Below are positions 5,820-6,472 of a DNA stretch of 6,472 nucleotides, one piece after another. Below the pieces are notes generated by a model. That model was not told the origin of the DNA. It saw only the letters and a program-made list of their open reading frames with translations, and did no database searches. The first letter of the stretch is position 1. The number at the start of each line of letters is the position of its first letter. This DNA comes from Nitrospiraceae bacterium. GTDB lineage: Bacteria; Nitrospirota; Nitrospiria; Nitrospirales; Nitrospiraceae. The stretch is taken from NCBI GenBank assembly GCA_011391455.1, contig JAABQN010000119.1, positions 1 through 6,472 on the forward strand, written 5' to 3'. A program made the translations under genes and the position numbers.

Positions 5820-6472
5820 TCATGCAGCAGAGAAATGCTCCGAGACCCGCAGCCCCTGGGCCTTCGACGCAAACCCTTTCCGTTTCATCTTTTCGATGAG
5901 TGTGGTGCGGTTCACCTGAAGCAGCTGAGCCGCCTTACTCGTAATCCCATTGGCCTGGCGAAGCGCATCCACGATCAAACGGTTCTCGAGCTGTTCAACC
6001 TCTCGCGACAAATTCACCCCCTGGTCGCTAAAGTTGATGAAGTGCGACGCAGGCTGCTCCGCAGTGACCGGAGAACGCCGGATGCGTTCGGGAAGATCGG
6101 AGGCTTCGATTGTTCCTGAGCGGCTCATCACCACAAAGCGCTCGACCATGTTTTCCAATTCACGAATGTTCCCCGGCCAGTGATACTCCATCAAACGGAC
6201 CATCGCGTCAGGAGAACAGGCTGTCATCGCAGTCGGCCTGTTGTGATTCAACTTCGCCAAGAAATGGTTCACCAATTGCGGAATATCGCTTTTGCGCTCC
6301 CTCAACGGTGGAATGGTGACAGGGATCACATTCAGGCGGTAGTACAGATCTTCACGGAAACGCTTCTGCCGGACGGCTGCCTCCAAATCTTGATTGGTGG
6401 CGGCGACGACACGGACATCCACGTCGATCGTTTTCGTGCCCCCTACTCGTTCGAATGAACGCTCTTGGAGGG
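5820..6472 (-). CDS. fleQ: FleQ/FlrA-like sigma-54-dependent activator (partial, N-terminus off the right edge)
   Basis: The frame is open to the right edge and gives 216 C-terminal residues. It enters the AAA+ domain just after Walker B (LQERSFERVGG), continues through VRVVAATNQDLE and the arginine-bearing RFREDLYYRLN to IPPLRER, then the C-terminal AAA+ helices (WPGNIRELENMVERFVV). It ends with a Fis-type helix-turn-helix, SKAAQLLQVNRTTLIEKMKRKGF, and a 16-residue tail. The recognition helix with TTLIEKM resembles FleQ/FlrA (TTLVEKM in P. aeruginosa FleQ, from memory) more than the NtrC type seen in the neighbouring regulator (IRTLRNKL). The N-terminal domain, Walker A and GAFTGA lie outside, so the FleQ versus phospho-regulator type cannot be settled here. 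Its position before a kinase/regulator pair and flgB, and the FleQ-box-like dyad downstream, support the master flagellar activator role. Confidence 0.8.
   Translation of the reverse strand, partial: LQERSFERVGGTKTIDVDVRVVAATNQDLEAAVRQKRFREDLYYRLNVIPVTIPPLRERKSDIPQLVNHFLAKLNHNRPTAMTACSPDAMVRLMEYHWPGNIRELENMVERFVVMSRSGTIEASDLPERIRRSPVTAEQPASHFINFSDQGVNLSREVEQLENRLIVDALRQANGITSKAAQLLQVNRTTLIEKMKRKGFASKAQGLRVSEHFSAA

Noticed and set aside
5688..6119. 143-codon open frame on the plus strand running from the spacer into the FleQ-like gene
   Set aside because: Its first part is translated heptamer repeat and the rest is antisense to the conserved helix-turn-helix region.

Overview
The window reads as part of a polar-type flagellar regulatory locus, with every recognisable gene on the minus strand. 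In transcription order (right to left) it holds: the 3' part of a FleQ/FlrA-type sigma-54 activator (cut by the right edge); a long exported TPR protein; a soluble PAS-containing histidine kinase of FleS/FlrB type; a REC-AAA+-HTH response regulator of FleR/FlrC type; and the start of flgB, the proximal rod protein gene (cut by the left edge). The order fleQ - fleS - fleR - flagellar structural genes is the familiar Pseudomonas/Vibrio arrangement. The unusual insertion is the secreted TPR gene, which sits between the master activator and the two-component pair and heads their operon.

The organism is a flagellated Gram-negative-type bacterium with moderately high GC. The mix of FleQ/FleSR-like regulation, a large TPR gene and intergenic spacers filled with short inverted-repeat arrays reminds me of Nitrospira (Nitrospirota). 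That is recollection and inference; no marker gene here proves it.

Layout: 1-368 flgB (partial). 369-567 spacer with a long imperfect hairpin (397-497), a 12-bp perfect palindrome and a weak sigma-28-like promoter. 568-1974 response regulator. 1971-3275 kinase, overlapping the regulator by 4 bp. 3280-5400 TPR protein, ending 4 bp before the kinase start. 5401-5819 spacer with a strong sigma-54 -24/-12 element, a 20-bp perfect dyad whose core matches the published FleQ box at 12 of 13 defined positions, a weaker second dyad, and an inverted array of 7-nt repeats. 5820-6472 FleQ-like C-terminal part.

Proposed logic: the FleQ-like protein binds the dyad about 128 bp upstream of the sigma-54 start and activates the TPR-kinase-regulator operon. 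The kinase then phosphorylates the second sigma-54 activator, which drives later flagellar genes, possibly including the flgB operon. The binding site and promoter are read directly from sequence; the circuit is inferred from the fleQ/fleSR and flrA/flrBC paradigms. I see no tRNA, rRNA, CRISPR array or insertion sequence.
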